Program-made: the position numbers and the translations under genes | Source of the DNA: Bryobacter sp964387685 | GTDB taxonomy: Bacteria; Acidobacteriota; Terriglobia; Bryobacterales; Bryobacteraceae | Length of the DNA: 64,000 bases | Assembly: GCA_964387685.1 (NCBI GenBank) | Contig: CAYLXK010000003.1 | Coordinates: forward strand, 1-64,000 | Direction of reading: 5' to 3' | Shown here: positions 50,466 through 58,570 of the stretch, in pieces | How the letters are laid out: each line of letters starts with the position of its first letter | Numbering within the stretch: position 1 is the first letter of the stretch | The notes under the pieces: model-generated | What the model was told of the DNA's origin: nothing | The model's input: the letters and a program-made list of their open reading frames with translations, nothing else | Database searches by the model: none

Positions 50466-50506
50466 AGCTGAGAAGGTAGCATGCAGCCGCTACCATGAGG
50501 GTACGA

Positions 50507-50830
50507 ATGTCTAATCGCACGCCTTCTCGCATCGAAACGATTCAATCCCTCCTCGTGCAGTCTCCTGCCGACAGCCGCCTCCGCTATATGCTGGCCAACG
50601 AATACAAGAACGCGGGCGAACTGGAGCGGGCCGTCGAGGAATACCGCGCACTCCTGCAAGCGGATGCCGCCTACGGGCCGGCCTACTATCATGGCGGCCA
50701 AACGCTCGAGCAACTGGGCCGGACCGACGAGGCCCGCGCCCTGTATGAAGCCGGCATTGCAGCTACTGGCCGCAGCGGAGACCTGCACACAAAGGGCGAA
50801 TTGGAAGCCGCCCTATCGATACTTGGCTAA
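50507..50830 (+). CDS. Small TPR protein
   Basis: A 107-residue soluble protein with two to three TPR units (RLRYMLANEYKNAGELERAVEEYRALLQADAAY, GPAYYHGGQTLEQLGRTDEARALYEAGIAA). It is probably an adapter. ATG 50507 is preferred over the one at 50495. The end overlaps the prepilin peptidase end by 18 bases, tail to tail. Confidence 0.8.
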   Translation: MSNRTPSRIETIQSLLVQSPADSRLRYMLANEYKNAGELERAVEEYRALLQADAAYGPAYYHGGQTLEQLGRTDEARALYEAGIAATGRSGDLHTKGELEAALSILG

Positions 50831-51244
50831 GATCAAAATCGCCGCCGCGGCCGCCACAACGACCGCGCGCGGAATCGTCTTGGTCTGCGGCGAAAGCAGC
50901 GAGACAACGGCCGCCACCAGACCGCCCAAGATGGCTTGAACCAGATAGAGAACCAGGAACGCTTGCCATCCCAGGATCGCCCCAATCGCGGCAAACAGCT
51001 TCACGTCGCCACCGCCGGTGTAGCCCAGGAAGAAAAAGGGGAGCGTCAGCGCCAGCGCCACCAGCAGGCCCCACACCGCCCCTAGCGTCGGGTTGACCAG
51101 GAAGCCCGAGACGACCGCCCCCGCCGTAAGCCAATTCGGAACCACCCGCGCGCGGGCATCTGTCCATGCCGCCAGCAGGCAAACAGCCGCCAGCAGGATG
51201 ACGCTGGGTGCATCCACTAGGGACGCGGCCGGCGCTTGTGCCAA
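50813..51244 (-). CDS. Prepilin peptidase, A24 family (CpaA/TadV type)
   Basis: A 143-residue aspartic membrane peptidase. The two catalytic Asp are in AAWTDARARVVPNWLT and GYTGGGDVKLFAAIGAILG, the GxGD motif. Five or six membrane helices are visible. The short form lacks the methyltransferase domain of PilD, as in tight-adherence or Flp pilus systems; no pilin genes are nearby. Its start overlaps the amidase end by 28 bases. Confidence 0.85.
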   Translation of the reverse strand: MAQAPAASLVDAPSVILLAAVCLLAAWTDARARVVPNWLTAGAVVSGFLVNPTLGAVWGLLVALALTLPFFFLGYTGGGDVKLFAAIGAILGWQAFLVLYLVQAILGGLVAAVVSLLSPQTKTIPRAVVVAAAAAILILAKYR

Positions 51245-52626
51245 TCCGTGCGCCTCTGGTATTCGACGCCCAGCGCGAGAATGGCATTCTCGTTGTGTGG
51301 GCGGGCCATTAACGTAACGCCCAGCGGAAGTCCGTTCGCAAAACCGCAGGGCAGGCTCAAGGCGGGCAGCCCCGCCAGGTTCCCGGCCGGTATATGTTGC
51401 GCAAGGCCCCGTTTTCGCTGGGCCGGAGGCGAGGGCCGAGCTGCGTCCAAGGCCTGGGAAATCGGGTTCGCCGTCGCGGTCCGGGTTGGCGCCAGCACCA
51501 TGTCCAACTCATAGAAGAACTCGCGGAACGCTTCCAGGATCAACGTTCGGACGCGCATCGCCTTCAAGTAGTCTTTGGCCAATACCTCTTGGCTTAGCTT
51601 CAGACCGGCAATCTGCTTTTCGTCGGCCAGCTCGTCTACCTTTCCGCTTGCGATCAGTTCCTCAAAGATGCTGGCGGCTTCCGATTGAATGATGGTGCTG
51701 GTAAGGGCGCCGTAAGGGAAGTCCGGCAATTCCACTTCTTTCACCCGGACGCCCAGCGACCGAAAAACCCCGAGCGCCTCGGCAAAGGCCGCCCGCGTCT
51801 CGGGCTCGGCCCATTCTTCCCAATCGACGGGCGCAAAGCCGATTGTGACGTCGCCTAAGGGCTTGGCAAACTGGGGCGCGTAATAAAAGCTTCGCCCCCC
51901 CGGCCCGCCCGCCATGGCCTCCAGAATGATTCCGCAGTCCTCTGCGCTCCGGGCCAGCGGTCCGATTTTGTCCAGCGTCCAACTTAGGGCCATCGCCCCT
52001 TGGCGGCTCACAATCCCATAAGTAGGGCGCAGACCGGTCACTCCGCAAAAGGCTGCCGGCGTCAGAATGCTGCCCGACGTTTCGCTCCCCAGCGCATAAG
52101 GAACCAATCCTGCCGCAACCGCCGCCCCAGAGCCGCTTGAACTGCCCCCCGCCCAATACTCCCGGTTCCATGGGTTCAAGGCAGGGCCTGTATAACTGGC
52201 TTTGGCGTAACGATATCCGCCGCCCCCCGCCAGTTCCACCATTGCCAGTTTGCCCAACAACACTGCCCCGGTGCCTTTCAATTTCTTGAGGACCGCCGCC
52301 GGTTGATCGAAGCTTTGCGAGGCATAGGGTTTGGCCCCCCAGGTCGTAGGCGCATTGGGCCAAGCCAGCAGATCCTTGGCTCCAAACGGGATTCCTTGCA
52401 GGCGCCCGCGGAGGCGTTCCCGCTTGCGTTCCCCATCCATTTCCTGCGCCTGTGCCAACGCTTCCTTCCGCAGGCTGTGTGCTAGCGCGTTCAACGCAGC
52501 GCCGGTTTTCTCAAGACGCTCCAGAAAAGCGGTAGTCAATTCCTTCGAGGAAAATTCGCCTTTGCGCCAGGCGGCATTCAGTTCCGCTACCGTTGCATAG
52601 AAAAGATCGTCACCCGAAATCGGCAT
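51217..52626 (-). CDS. Amidase signature family enzyme
   Basis: A 469-residue hydrolase. The Ser-cisSer-Lys triad is visible: Lys in GIPFGAKDLLA, Ser in GGSSSGSGAAVAAG and the nucleophile Ser in GSETSGSI. Relatives include GatA and various amidases, but no gatB or gatC lies here and the N-terminus is unlike GatA, so a free amidase is more likely. The gene is downstream of the small Tat-signal protein gene. Confidence 0.9.
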   Translation of the reverse strand: MPISGDDLFYATVAELNAAWRKGEFSSKELTTAFLERLEKTGAALNALAHSLRKEALAQAQEMDGERKRERLRGRLQGIPFGAKDLLAWPNAPTTWGAKPYASQSFDQPAAVLKKLKGTGAVLLGKLAMVELAGGGGYRYAKASYTGPALNPWNREYWAGGSSSGSGAAVAAGLVPYALGSETSGSILTPAAFCGVTGLRPTYGIVSRQGAMALSWTLDKIGPLARSAEDCGIILEAMAGGPGGRSFYYAPQFAKPLGDVTIGFAPVDWEEWAEPETRAAFAEALGVFRSLGVRVKEVELPDFPYGALTSTIIQSEAASIFEELIASGKVDELADEKQIAGLKLSQEVLAKDYLKAMRVRTLILEAFREFFYELDMVLAPTRTATANPISQALDAARPSPPAQRKRGLAQHIPAGNLAGLPALSLPCGFANGLPLGVTLMARPHNENAILALGVEYQRRTDWHKRRPRP

Positions 52627-52644
52627 AAGGCGGGATGCTGCTCC

Positions 52645-52839
52645 TTAGGGCTTAAAGGTGAAGGCCGGCTCGGTGTCGGCGGGTACTTTTACCCTGGCCA
52701 TCGCCTCTCGATTGGCTTGGAGGGTCGCACGGGCCTGCTCAATCGTTGCGGGCGGCGGCGCCTGTGAGATTGGTTGCGAGGGCGTCTGCGCCGCCGATAA
52801 CGCGGGCGCTAATAGAATCGCGCGACGGGTCGTCTTCAT
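52645..52839 (-). CDS. Small exported protein, 64 residues
   Basis: MKTTRRAILLAPALSAAQ is a twin-arginine-like signal; the remainder is Pro/Ala/Gln-rich with one helix (TIEQARATLQANREAMARVKVPADTEPAF). ATG 52839 lies directly next to the stop of aroDE and 18 bases before the amidase, so it sits in that operon. No family recognised. It is a good candidate gene because of its signal and context. Confidence 0.6.
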   Translation of the reverse strand: MKTTRRAILLAPALSAAQTPSQPISQAPPPATIEQARATLQANREAMARVKVPADTEPAFTFKP

Positions 52840-54342
52840 TTATTTTGTCAACGCCTCCAAAGCCGCTTTCTCCATCACCGTGATTGGCGCGCTATCTCCC
52901 GTCCAAATCTCGAACTGCTGCGCAGCCTGGGTTAGAAACATCTCCAGGCCGGGAATCACGCTGCAGCCCTGCGATTTTGCCCGGCGCACCAACTCCGTCT
53001 CCAATGGATTGTAGACCATGTCGAAAACCAGATCCGCAGGGATTTGACCGTCAAAGAAACACTCGTTCACGTGAGGCCACATTCCGATCGGCGTCGCGTG
53101 CACAAGGGCGTCGAAACGGTGGCCGTTCATGCTTTCCCGCGCGAGCGCCTCGGCCCCGCACATCTTCGCCAGCGCCCGCACGCGGTCCGGATTGCGGCCC
53201 GTAATCGACACCTTCGCGCCCGCGTCGGCTAACGCAAAGGCCGCCCCCCGGGCCGCCCCTCCATTGCCCACAATCAAAAGGCTGCTCTTGTTCAACTTCA
53301 GCTTCTTGCTCAACGGCTTGGTCACCGCGGAAGCATCCGTGTTTGTCCCCCGCCATTTGCCGCTCTTCTTCCACACGGTATTCACGGCGCCAATGCGGCG
53401 CGCGAGGATATCGACGTTGTCGAGATAGCGCATGATCCTCTGTTTATGCGGAATCGTCACGCTGAAACCCTGCACGGGCAGGCTGTCGCAGAGCTGCAGA
53501 AAATCCTTCAATTGGGTCGATTTCACCAGAAAAGGAAGATAAACCGAATCCAGCCGCCGCGCCTGGAAGGCCCGGTTGTGGACATTAGGACTGAGAGAAT
53601 GCCGAACCGGATCTGCCACCACACCGTACACCTTCACGCCCTTGCTCAGCTTGTCGATCCGATAGAGATTACGCAAGACCCGCGAGCAGACTTGCCCCGG
53701 CGCGGTGCCTTCGACCGCATTGGGAGAGGCATAGGTATACACGCCCCCCTGCGCGTTGCATAGTACTCGCGTGGGAAATCCGCTCTCGCCCATGGCCAGC
53801 AAAATCAGGGGCACACGGGGATGGGCTTTTTGCAGTGCCAGTACCTTGGCGCTATCGCTGGGCTTCTTGGCAGTGGTCACCACTTTGTAAGCGTCGGCGG
53901 GCACCTTCAGCATGCGCCGCAAGACTGGCTCCAGTGGCGGCGTGCCCTCGTAGTTGTGCCAGCTTACGATCACCTGCGCCTTGGCCCGCAAATGTTCCAC
54001 CTTAGAGACCGCTTTCTCGGCGGTCTCGATCTCCACGTCCACCGCCCGGGCACCCGCGTCAATGGCGGCATCGAGCACGCGAATCTGATCGTCGATTAAT
54101 CCATCGTAGCGGCCGTGATTCTGGTGGCGGCGGCATGTGGCCAGGACCGTCGCCTCCGGGTGCTTGGCCAGAAACTGGGCAATGGCTTTCACGCCTTGCT
54201 CTGGCCTGGACAGGTAATCGAGCCGAAATTCGAGAAACTGTTCTCCCGCGGCTAGTTCTTTCTCGGCCTGGTCAATTAGTTTCTCGACGGTGGGTAGGCC
54301 CAAAGCGATGCAGACTTTGGGTAACACGGCATGCGAAGCCAT
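52840..54342 (-). CDS. aroDE: Bifunctional 3-dehydroquinate dehydratase/shikimate dehydrogenase
   Basis: A 500-residue fusion carrying out steps 3 and 4 of the shikimate pathway. The type I dehydratase covers about 8-225: EFRLDYLS, catalytic His in SWHNYEGTP and Schiff-base Lys in DAYKVVTTA. The shikimate dehydrogenase covers about 235-500: SLSPNVHNRAF, TIPHKQRIMRY with catalytic Lys, NTDASAV and the NADP loop GNGGAARGAAFAL. AroD-AroE fusions are known from plants, Chlamydiae and some other bacteria. The gene is followed by the small Tat-signal gene. Confidence 0.95.
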   Translation of the reverse strand: MASHAVLPKVCIALGLPTVEKLIDQAEKELAAGEQFLEFRLDYLSRPEQGVKAIAQFLAKHPEATVLATCRRHQNHGRYDGLIDDQIRVLDAAIDAGARAVDVEIETAEKAVSKVEHLRAKAQVIVSWHNYEGTPPLEPVLRRMLKVPADAYKVVTTAKKPSDSAKVLALQKAHPRVPLILLAMGESGFPTRVLCNAQGGVYTYASPNAVEGTAPGQVCSRVLRNLYRIDKLSKGVKVYGVVADPVRHSLSPNVHNRAFQARRLDSVYLPFLVKSTQLKDFLQLCDSLPVQGFSVTIPHKQRIMRYLDNVDILARRIGAVNTVWKKSGKWRGTNTDASAVTKPLSKKLKLNKSSLLIVGNGGAARGAAFALADAGAKVSITGRNPDRVRALAKMCGAEALARESMNGHRFDALVHATPIGMWPHVNECFFDGQIPADLVFDMVYNPLETELVRRAKSQGCSVIPGLEMFLTQAAQQFEIWTGDSAPITVMEKAALEALTK

Positions 54343-54356
54343 AGTTTGAACGCTCC

Positions 54357-55064
54357 CTAGCTTAACACCGGGGCGGAGGGCGTTAACTTTTCACGCTCCA
54401 AACGCTCAAGGTGAGCCTTCCATGCATCAAGCAGCGGCGCCGGATGCCGGACGCCAAAGCGGGAAACGCCGCGCTCAGATAGCTGGAGGACCTCTTCGAG
54501 ACTCTTGCCGTCGGACATCAGTTTCAAATCCGCCACACCGGCAAGTTTCTTTAGCGCTAATTCCACCTGCTCGGCACGATAGTCGGTGAAACTCAATGTC
54601 TTCACGCCGGCCCTCTTTGCGATTTTCGAAAGGATGATCAACCGTTCTTCGTCCAGCAGGCTCGCCTCCAAGCTGAGCGTCAACGTCGTTTCAAACTCCT
54701 GGCAAGCCTTCACCAGTTGCATGGCTTCAATCTCCACGAACTGGAATTGCCGGCTTAGCATCTTGCCGAGATTCAGCTTGGCTTCCACGTCCCGCGCCCC
54801 GCGACGCAGCATATCTCGAATCTCGTATTGCTTCACTGCGGTTGTCGAGTCTCCGGGCCCCGAACTGGAACGGCTGCCCAGCCGGACAAACTCGGGGTTC
54901 ACCCATTCCTTCACCAGATCCAGATCCGACGGCCGCACGACAACGCCCCGCACCGCATATGCCCGCGCCGTCAGGCAACCCGCGTATACCTGCTCCTCGG
55001 TCATCAAGGGACTCGATAGGTGATAGTCGATTCGTTTGGCCAACTGCGCGTATTCCATCAACAC
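54357..55064 (-). CDS. Deoxyribose-phosphate aldolase-like (DeoC family) protein
   Basis: A 235-residue TIM-barrel protein. Family blocks include AKRIDYHLSSPLMTEEQV at the start, AVKQYEIRDMLRRGARDVEAKLNLGKML, and RAGVKTLSFTDY, where the Lys fits the Schiff-base residue. The usual Asp near the DVxM/INIG strand reads Glu (ARDVEAKLNLG) and the second Lys is in DLKLMSDG. So the fold is clear and the activity is less certain. It precedes aroDE by 14 bases on the same strand, so a link to aromatic precursors or sugar breakdown is possible. Confidence 0.75.
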   Translation of the reverse strand: MLMEYAQLAKRIDYHLSSPLMTEEQVYAGCLTARAYAVRGVVVRPSDLDLVKEWVNPEFVRLGSRSSSGPGDSTTAVKQYEIRDMLRRGARDVEAKLNLGKMLSRQFQFVEIEAMQLVKACQEFETTLTLSLEASLLDEERLIILSKIAKRAGVKTLSFTDYRAEQVELALKKLAGVADLKLMSDGKSLEEVLQLSERGVSRFGVRHPAPLLDAWKAHLERLEREKLTPSAPVLS

Positions 55065-55098
55065 GGTTATAACAACCCGTCGAGGAACCGCTCTCGCG

Positions 55099-55794
55099 TC
55101 AAGCTCTCAAGATCGCCAAGCAAGCCAGCCATGCCGTCTCGGCGCGCAGCACGCGCGGCCCCAGAGATACCGCCTTCCAATTTTCCTTTTGAGCCAGTTC
55201 CCTCTCGTCGTCCGTCCAGCCGCCCTCCGGCCCAATCAGGATCGAAAGCGCGCCGCTGTCCAGCGCCGGCCGCAGACGCTCTCCCGTGCGCGTTTCATCG
55301 AGAAAGAGCCGATTGCCTTCCGCCTTCGCCGCGGCATCCCGAAACCGCTGCGGCTGCTCCACTTCGGGCAAGAACGGGCGTCGCGACTGTTGACTGCTTT
55401 CCAGCGCAATCTTGCGCCAGCGCTCCAGCCTCTTCGGTACGGCCTTCTCCAGTCCGTTCTCTGAGCGCGCCGAGATCACCGGGACGATCCGATCCACTCC
55501 CAGTTCCGTCGCCTTCTCGATTCCCCACTCGAAGTGTTCGAATTTGATAATGGCCGCATAGAGGTGAATCGCCGGCGTCTCCCGCACCGCTTCCTGTTTT
55601 TCGAGCAGAGAAAAGCGCACCAGTTCTTTGTGCGCCTCCTCGACCTTCGCCAGATACTTCTGTTCGTTGTCGGAGATCTCGTAGATATGGCCGGGCTCGA
55701 CGCGCAGCACCCGGGTCAGGTGCTTGGCGTCTTCTCCCCGCAATTCCGCCATCCCATTCCGCACCTGTGGAACAAAAAAAAGCCGCCTGGCCAT
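55099..55794 (-). CDS. rsmE: 16S rRNA (uracil-1498-N3)-methyltransferase
   Basis: A 231-residue SPOUT-class methyltransferase. An N-terminal PUA-like part (HLTRVLRVEPGHIYEISD) is followed by the knotted domain with GIEKATELGVDRIVPVISARSE, LIGPEGGWTDDERELA and SLGPRVLRAETA, the usual SAM loops. It uses SAM from the metK product. It is transcribed divergently from ruvA, 16 bases apart. Confidence 0.93.
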   Translation of the reverse strand: MARRLFFVPQVRNGMAELRGEDAKHLTRVLRVEPGHIYEISDNEQKYLAKVEEAHKELVRFSLLEKQEAVRETPAIHLYAAIIKFEHFEWGIEKATELGVDRIVPVISARSENGLEKAVPKRLERWRKIALESSQQSRRPFLPEVEQPQRFRDAAAKAEGNRLFLDETRTGERLRPALDSGALSILIGPEGGWTDDERELAQKENWKAVSLGPRVLRAETAWLACLAILRA

Positions 55795-55810
55795 ACGCTA
55801 TGGTTTCTCT

Positions 55811-56416
55811 ATGATTGCTTATCTGGAGGGTGTGCTGCACGAAAAGGGAAGCGACTCGGCCATTGTGCTGGCGGGCGGCGTCGGTTACGAGGTGCACATT
55901 CCTCTCAGCACCTACTCGCGCCTGCCGCTTACGGGCGAGCGCGTTCAATTGCGTGTCTACACCCAGGTTCGCGAAGATGCCCTGGTCCTTTTCGGCTTTT
56001 CTACGAGGGAAGAAAAGGCGATGTTCGAAAAGCTCATCAGCGTCAGCGGAATTGGCCCCTCCTTGGCTGTCAAAATCTTGAGTGGCATGGCTGTCGAGAG
56101 CCTGGTGATCTCCGTCCGGCAGGGCGATGTCGCGGGACTGACTAAAATCTCCGGCGTCGGCAAGAAAACCGCGGAACGCCTGGTAGTGGAGTTGCGGGAC
56201 AAGATGCAGGAGTTTGCGGTGGAAGCGGGGTTGCCACCTAGGCACAGCGCGGCACCCACTCGGCTTTCGCCCCTGGAGTTGGACGTCGTCTCCGCCCTGG
56301 TCAATCTAGGCTCCGCGCCGGCGGTGGCCGAAGCGGCAGTGTCTAAAGCGAAAGACATCCTCCCGGCGGCCGATTTCGAAGCGCTCTTCCGCAAGTCCCT
56401 CGAATTGGTACGTTAA
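55811..56416 (+). CDS. ruvA: Holliday junction branch-migration protein RuvA
   Basis: Binds four-way junctions and loads RuvB. The 201-residue protein starts MIAYLEGVLHEKG and has two helix-hairpin-helix segments, FEKLISVSGIGPSLAVKIL and LTKISGVGKKTAERLVVELRDK; the C-terminal domain III is LDVVSALVNLGSAPAVAEAAV. The frame is open to 55724, but ATG 55811 is the typical start. It precedes ruvB by 11 bases. Confidence 0.96.
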   Translation: MIAYLEGVLHEKGSDSAIVLAGGVGYEVHIPLSTYSRLPLTGERVQLRVYTQVREDALVLFGFSTREEKAMFEKLISVSGIGPSLAVKILSGMAVESLVISVRQGDVAGLTKISGVGKKTAERLVVELRDKMQEFAVEAGLPPRHSAAPTRLSPLELDVVSALVNLGSAPAVAEAAVSKAKDILPAADFEALFRKSLELVR

Positions 56417-56427
56417 CCTGAGTTTGC

Positions 56428-57480
56428 ATGTTGGAGCGGGGAATCATTTCGGCAAGCGCGTCCACGGAGGAGCTGCAATTCGAAGCTAGCCTGCGCCCGC
56501 GCAGCCTTGCCGATTTCACCGGTCAAACCAAGCTGAAAGCAAATCTCGCGATTGCCATTGAAGCTGCCCGCCTGCGTGGTGAAGCGATGGACCACGTGCT
56601 TCTCTACGGGCCTCCGGGCCTGGGCAAGACCACTCTCGCCACGCTCATCGCTAGCGAACTGGGCGTTGCCTTCGAGCAAACCTCCGCGCCCGTCATTCAG
56701 AAAAAGCTCGACCTCACCGGCCTGATGAGCAACATCCGCGCGAAGCAGATCTTTTTCGTCGACGAAATTCACCGGCTGGCGCCCGACGTCGAGGAGATGA
56801 TGTATTCGGCCCTCGAGGACTTCCGCGTGGACATCCTCGTCGGTACCGGACCCGGCGCGCGCACCCACTCTCTGCCCGTGCCGAAATTCACCGCCGTCGG
56901 CGCCACCACTCGCCTTGGCAATATCAGCGCCCCCCTGCGAAGCCGCTTCGGCTTGCTGTTGCGTTTGGACGTGTACGATAGCGCGGAGTTAGCCGGCATC
57001 GTGCAACGCTCCGCCCGGCTGCTTAGCTTTTGCCTGGACGAGGACGCTGCCCTCGAAATCGCCCGGCGTAGCCGCGGCACACCCCGCATTGCCAACCGCC
57101 TTCTGCGCCGCGTTCGCGACTACGCCCAGGTCCGGGCTTCCGGGGTCATGAGCCAATCTGTCGCCGTCGACGCCCTGGAACTGCTGGAAGTGGACCCCCT
57201 CGGGCTGGACGAAGTCGATCGCCGCATCATGCTCACGATTCTGGAAAAATTCGACGGCGGCCCCGTAGGCCTCAACACGCTGTCCAGCGCCATCGACGAA
57301 GAAGCCGTCACGATTGAAGAAGTTTACGAGCCGTACTTGATCCAGCAGGGCTTTCTCGACAAGACGCTCCGGGGACGCATGGGCACAGACCGCGCCTTCG
57401 ATTACTTCGGCGTCTCGCGCCGCCGTGGGGCGCCGCTATCCGTTATCCCGCCGCTGTTCGGCTCTCGAGAAGACCTTTGA
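56428..57480 (+). CDS. ruvB: Holliday junction helicase RuvB
   Basis: The 350-residue AAA+ motor of branch migration. Visible: SLADFTGQTKLKANL, Walker A GPPGLGKTTLA, Walker B IFFVDEIHRL, sensor 1 FTAVGATTRLGNISAPLRSRFG with the Arg finger, sensor 2 SRGTPRIANRLLRRVRDYA, and the winged-helix C-terminus GFLDKTLRGRMGTDRAFDYFG. The end overlaps the opposite-strand aminotransferase gene by 38 bases. Confidence 0.96.
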   Translation: MLERGIISASASTEELQFEASLRPRSLADFTGQTKLKANLAIAIEAARLRGEAMDHVLLYGPPGLGKTTLATLIASELGVAFEQTSAPVIQKKLDLTGLMSNIRAKQIFFVDEIHRLAPDVEEMMYSALEDFRVDILVGTGPGARTHSLPVPKFTAVGATTRLGNISAPLRSRFGLLLRLDVYDSAELAGIVQRSARLLSFCLDEDAALEIARRSRGTPRIANRLLRRVRDYAQVRASGVMSQSVAVDALELLEVDPLGLDEVDRRIMLTILEKFDGGPVGLNTLSSAIDEEAVTIEEVYEPYLIQQGFLDKTLRGRMGTDRAFDYFGVSRRRGAPLSVIPPLFGSREDL

Positions 57481-58570
57481 GCTCCGCCGCAAAAACCTCT
57501 ACGTCTTCTTCGTTGTTGTAGAAATGCAAACTGACCCGCAAATAGCCGTGCCGCGCGCTGGTGACCACCCCTCGTGCGCCCAAAGCCCGGGATAGCGCAC
57601 TCGCCTCCCGGCCTTCGAAACGGCATGCGAGAATAGCCGTCCCGCCATGCGCCACCGTGCCCCCCAAGGCCTCCACCTTGTGGCCTGCCAATTCCGCCAG
57701 TTCCAGCACCCGCGCCTCAATCTGGGCGGGACCGATCTCCAGCATCAACTCGACGCTTTTCTCCATCGCACAAAGCAACGGAACCGCCAGCATGCAACCC
57801 TCATAGCGCTCCGCCGCGGTGGAGAACTCCGGCTCGCCATGGTGCAGATTGTCGAAATCCTGCCAACGGTGATGACTCCGCCATCCCACCACGTTCGGCT
57901 GCAGCCACGCGCGCGCCTGCGGCCGTACATATACGAACCCCGCGCCCGTCGGCGATAGCATCCACTTGTAGCCGTGCACGCCCAGGACGTCCGGTTGCAG
58001 ACGCTCCATGTCCAGGTGCAACGCGCCGCAGCCTTGGGTCGCGTCCACGTAAAGCAGCGACCCAAAGCGGTCCAGCTTCGCCCTTAACTCCGCGAGCGGT
58101 GCCCGGAAGCCCGTCACGTAATTCATCGCCGTCACGATCACCAGCCTCACCCGCTCGTTTAGGTGGCGGTCCACTTCGGCGAAGGGCGCCTCCAGGAACT
58201 CGACGCCCTGTCCCTTCAGGAGCGCCGGCGCGTAGGTGTTATTGGGAAACTCATTCTCAAACGTGAGCACCCGGTCGCCTGGCTTCCAAGCGATTCCGTT
58301 CAATAAAATCGCCAACGCGTGTGACGTGCTCGGGACAAAGCCAATGTCTTCCGGCGTCGCGCTTACTAGTTGCGCCACCTTGGCGCGCACGCCATCCATT
58401 TCGCTCAACCACTCGGGCAAATCGGTTCCCGCCCGCTCCCGGCGGCGTTCCAAGTGAGCGATCACGGCCCCCGTCGCACTCTCGGGCATCTGTCCGATTG
58501 TGGCCGTATTGAGATAGGTTCGCCCAGCCAGGGCCGGAAAGCGCGAACGGATCTCCGCCCAATTAGCCAT
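57443..58570 (-). CDS. Class V aminotransferase (cysteine desulfurase/epimerase-like)
   Basis: A 375-residue PLP enzyme. The PLP-binding Lys is in GVHGYKWMLSP, and the Asp that binds the ring nitrogen lies in LLYVDATQGCGAL. A serine/threonine phosphate pocket is STSHALA. It resembles isopenicillin-N-epimerase-like members, and the active Cys loop of a true desulfurase is not evident, so the reaction is unknown. ATG 58570 overlaps proS by eight bases; the frame is open to 58594. Confidence 0.85.
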   Translation of the reverse strand: MANWAEIRSRFPALAGRTYLNTATIGQMPESATGAVIAHLERRRERAGTDLPEWLSEMDGVRAKVAQLVSATPEDIGFVPSTSHALAILLNGIAWKPGDRVLTFENEFPNNTYAPALLKGQGVEFLEAPFAEVDRHLNERVRLVIVTAMNYVTGFRAPLAELRAKLDRFGSLLYVDATQGCGALHLDMERLQPDVLGVHGYKWMLSPTGAGFVYVRPQARAWLQPNVVGWRSHHRWQDFDNLHHGEPEFSTAAERYEGCMLAVPLLCAMEKSVELMLEIGPAQIEARVLELAELAGHKVEALGGTVAHGGTAILACRFEGREASALSRALGARGVVTSARHGYLRVSLHFYNNEEDVEVFAAELKGLLESRTAAG

